A DNA stretch of 21,208 nt from a virus. Under the pieces are notes generated by a model. The model did no database searches. It was not told the origin of the DNA and saw nothing but the letters and a program-made list of their open reading frames with translations. The DNA is taken from the IMG/VR virus record IMGVR_UViG_3300011114_000781, positions 1 to 21,208 of that record; one strand, 5' to 3'. This document shows, one piece after another, positions 19,790 to 21,208 of this stretch. A program made the translations under genes and the position numbers. Every line of letters starts with the position of its first letter. Position 1 is the stretch's first letter.

Positions 19790-20119
19790 ATGGGTTTTAA
19801 ATCAGATATACAAGCTACAAGAATTACAGCGGCTACATCAACTGTAGTAGTTGCTCCATCAATAAGATTAAGAGGAATTATAGTTGCATCGTCAGGCGGT
19901 GGAACTGGAACTGTTGAATTAAAAACAGCAAGTGCTACTGGTACAACTTTATTTGTTGCAGATGTTCCAGCAGGAGATATTATTAATTTAAATTTTCCAG
20001 AAGATGGAATTTTATTTCCACAAGGAATTTATGTTTCAACATTTACTAGCATTGCAGCAGTAACATTACTTACAGATAAATATTCGGGTCCAGGCCCAAT
20101 GTATCAACCACAACCGTAA
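19790..20119 (+). CDS. Small beta-sandwich structural protein (putative)
   Basis: A 109-residue protein with alternating hydrophobic strands (STVVVAPSIRLRGIIVAS, GTVELKTASATGTTLFVADV, PQGIYVSTFTSIAAVTLLTD) and Gly/Ser loops, consistent with a small beta-sandwich. Such proteins encoded right after the coat are often head decoration or completion proteins in marine phages. AGGA lies 3 bases before the ATG. There is no clear separate promoter; expression probably depends on readthrough of the terminator upstream. The family is not named by me with certainty. Confidence 0.6.
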   Translation: MGFKSDIQATRITAATSTVVVAPSIRLRGIIVASSGGGTGTVELKTASATGTTLFVADVPAGDIINLNFPEDGILFPQGIYVSTFTSIAAVTLLTDKYSGPGPMYQPQP

Positions 20120-20128
20120 CATTTTAAA

Positions 20129-20527
20129 ATGCCTATTATACGATCAGGCACTTACTACGATACATTACAAGACTATTATGGTCTTGGTGAAGAATCTGAT
20201 AAAAATAAAAAATCAAAACAATTAAGAGCAAATTTAGGTCTCATGGTTGATCTTGCTAAAGGCGGGATGCCACCAAGAAATAAAAAAAATTTTAGATCTA
20301 CAGAAGCTGGTGCAGGTATGACACAAGCTGGTGTTAAAGCATACAGAAGAATGAATCCAGGTTCAAAGTTATCTACAGCTGTAACAGAAGATAAACCAGG
20401 CCCAAAAAGAGCTGCAAGAAGAAAATCATATTGTGCAAGATCTGCTGGACAAATGAAAATGTTTCCAAAAGCAGCAAAAGACCCCAATTCTAGATTAAGA
20501 CAAGCAAGACGAAGATGGAAATGTTAA
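20129..20527 (+). CDS. Conserved basic phage protein with CAR and RRWKC motifs
   Basis: A 132-residue, Arg/Lys-rich protein. The second half carries a highly recognisable phage pattern: GAGMTQAGVKAYRRMNPGSK, LSTAVTEDKPGPKRAARRKS, then YCARSAGQMKMFPKAA and DPNSRLRQARRRWKC at the very end. Related proteins are widespread in marine T4-like and podoviral genomes and gut phages (some are filed near DUF6321), all of unknown function; two conserved cysteines (in YCARS and the terminal WKC) and the basic charge suggest nucleic-acid or metal binding. The N-terminal part has an LAKGGMPPRNKK segment, again the GG signature. Confidence 0.7.
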   Translation: MPIIRSGTYYDTLQDYYGLGEESDKNKKSKQLRANLGLMVDLAKGGMPPRNKKNFRSTEAGAGMTQAGVKAYRRMNPGSKLSTAVTEDKPGPKRAARRKSYCARSAGQMKMFPKAAKDPNSRLRQARRRWKC

Positions 20528-20534
20528 GCTTGCA

Positions 20535-21200
20535 ATGTCTTATTTAAATGCTAATATTCCACCTATCTATTGCAAGATAAGGAGAGAATATTTATATGAC
20601 TTACGAGAACATCATGGCGAAACTGAAGATTGTGTGGTCTTTGCTATTGCAAGTATTCCAGGGCGTGCAATCTTATTTCATGCTTTACTTACGAATGGTG
20701 CAATATTCTGGAGGCTTCCTATCTCTGCTTTTCTTCAAAGAGGAAACAGCACTTCTTTGCATCAACGAGAAATGGAACATCAAGATCTCGAAGATCTTCA
20801 GCTATGGAATTCATTTAGTTATTATCCTGCTGTTACTACTTTTGATTTTTTAATAGGGCAACGTTGTAAATATTTAGGAAAGGATAAAAAATTTATTCAT
20901 GGAGAATATTTATTCACTTTGGATTGGGCACATCCAGAACCTAATATACTCGATACTGAACATTCTGAAATTCCCGATCAGCATAAGTGTGCTCACGTTT
21001 TGGCTCTTGATAACGGCAATTTTGCAGCTCAGCCTAATAATCGTATTCTGTGGAGTATTCCTAGCTTTACAACTTCAACACATTGGCCAGATTATAAAGT
21101 ACAAACTACAGAGTGGAATGTTGAAAATAAAAAATTTGTAACTGATGACACAGACAAATTTTTTTATGATATAATAGATAAGGATAAAAAAAATGAGTAG
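20535..21200 (+). CDS. Conserved phage protein downstream of coat
   Basis: A 221-residue protein. The patterns RREYLYDLREHHGE, EDCVVFAIASIPGRAILFHA, GAIFWRLPISAF, LQLWNSFSY, GEYLFTLDWAHPEPN, HKCAHVLALDNGNFAAQPNN and RILWSIPSFT make up a conserved family common in marine phages and often lying close to coat genes. The function is not known; it is often labelled structural. The conserved aromatics and the D-N-G-N-F-A-x-Q-P-N-N-R-I block suggest a compact enzyme-like or binding fold. No strong ribosome-binding site is visible. A hydrophobic out-of-phase frame inside it is not considered real. Confidence 0.7.
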   Translation: MSYLNANIPPIYCKIRREYLYDLREHHGETEDCVVFAIASIPGRAILFHALLTNGAIFWRLPISAFLQRGNSTSLHQREMEHQDLEDLQLWNSFSYYPAVTTFDFLIGQRCKYLGKDKKFIHGEYLFTLDWAHPEPNILDTEHSEIPDQHKCAHVLALDNGNFAAQPNNRILWSIPSFTTSTHWPDYKVQTTEWNVENKKFVTDDTDKFFYDIIDKDKKNE

Positions 21201-21208
21201 TGAGTTTA
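21193..21208 (+). CDS. Start of next late gene (partial)
   Basis: An ATG at 21193-21195 inside the end of the previous gene opens a frame reading MSSEF up to the right edge. The overlap arrangement matches other junctions here, but five codons cannot identify it; a tail or adaptor gene would be expected at this position. Confidence 0.3.

Noticed and set aside
20596-20853. Hydrophobic rightward frame with an upstream AAGGAG inside the 221-residue late gene
   Set aside because: It is fully inside a gene whose own frame carries conserved family motifs throughout; the hydrophobicity comes from reading that sequence out of phase.

Overview
The window is part of the genome of an AT-rich tailed phage. 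The protein set (a large portal, a separate scaffold, a GroES-like co-chaperonin, a gene-transfer-agent-type holin, many very small genes, AT-rich codon use) fits a marine phage of an alphaproteobacterium-like host. The roughly 780-residue portal and the terminase / portal / scaffold / coat order suggest a podovirus-like (P22- or HMO-2011-like) virion, but no tail gene is visible. Host and family are inference. I found no integrase, tRNA, CRISPR array or insertion sequence.

Layout. (1) Positions 1-3718 are a tightly packed leftward operon of fifteen small, probably early genes, most joined by ATGA or TAATG stop/start overlaps. It includes a protein resembling the C-terminal domain of the RNA polymerase alpha subunit, a four-pair zinc-ribbon protein and several genes of unknown function; three genes too short for routine calling are listed. 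(2) Positions 3719-4622 hold no gene but are dense in signals: a cluster of TTGACA hexamers with one good rightward promoter, four inverted repeats in a row (a possible small RNA), and eight exact copies of the octamer CTRGGAAA in both orientations, the best candidate here for an origin or operator array. (3) Positions 4623-5521 are rightward: the small terminase subunit and a conserved phage protein. (4) Positions 5518-8065 are a second leftward operon of eleven very small genes that separates the two terminase subunits. (5) From 8236 everything is rightward: a PD-(D/E)XK nuclease, a structured GC-richer leader, the large terminase subunit, a run of small basic glycine-motif proteins, the portal, a LAGLIDADG homing endonuclease, a holin with a tiny lipoprotein behind it, a GroES-like co-chaperonin, scaffold, a conserved capsid-module protein, a beta-rich decoration-like protein, the major capsid protein with a strong terminator, and three further conserved late genes running off the right edge.

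How it works together. The two leftward operons look like early or accessory modules, with tightly coupled translation. The rightward block is the late module for packaging, procapsid assembly (scaffold, coat, portal, co-chaperonin) and lysis (holin plus possible accessory peptides). The least expected items are the alpha-CTD-like protein, the CTRGGAAA array, the GG-motif tails shared by otherwise unrelated small late proteins, and a CCGTG heptad repeat present in three regulatory-looking places. All function calls rest on reading motifs by eye; no database search was run.
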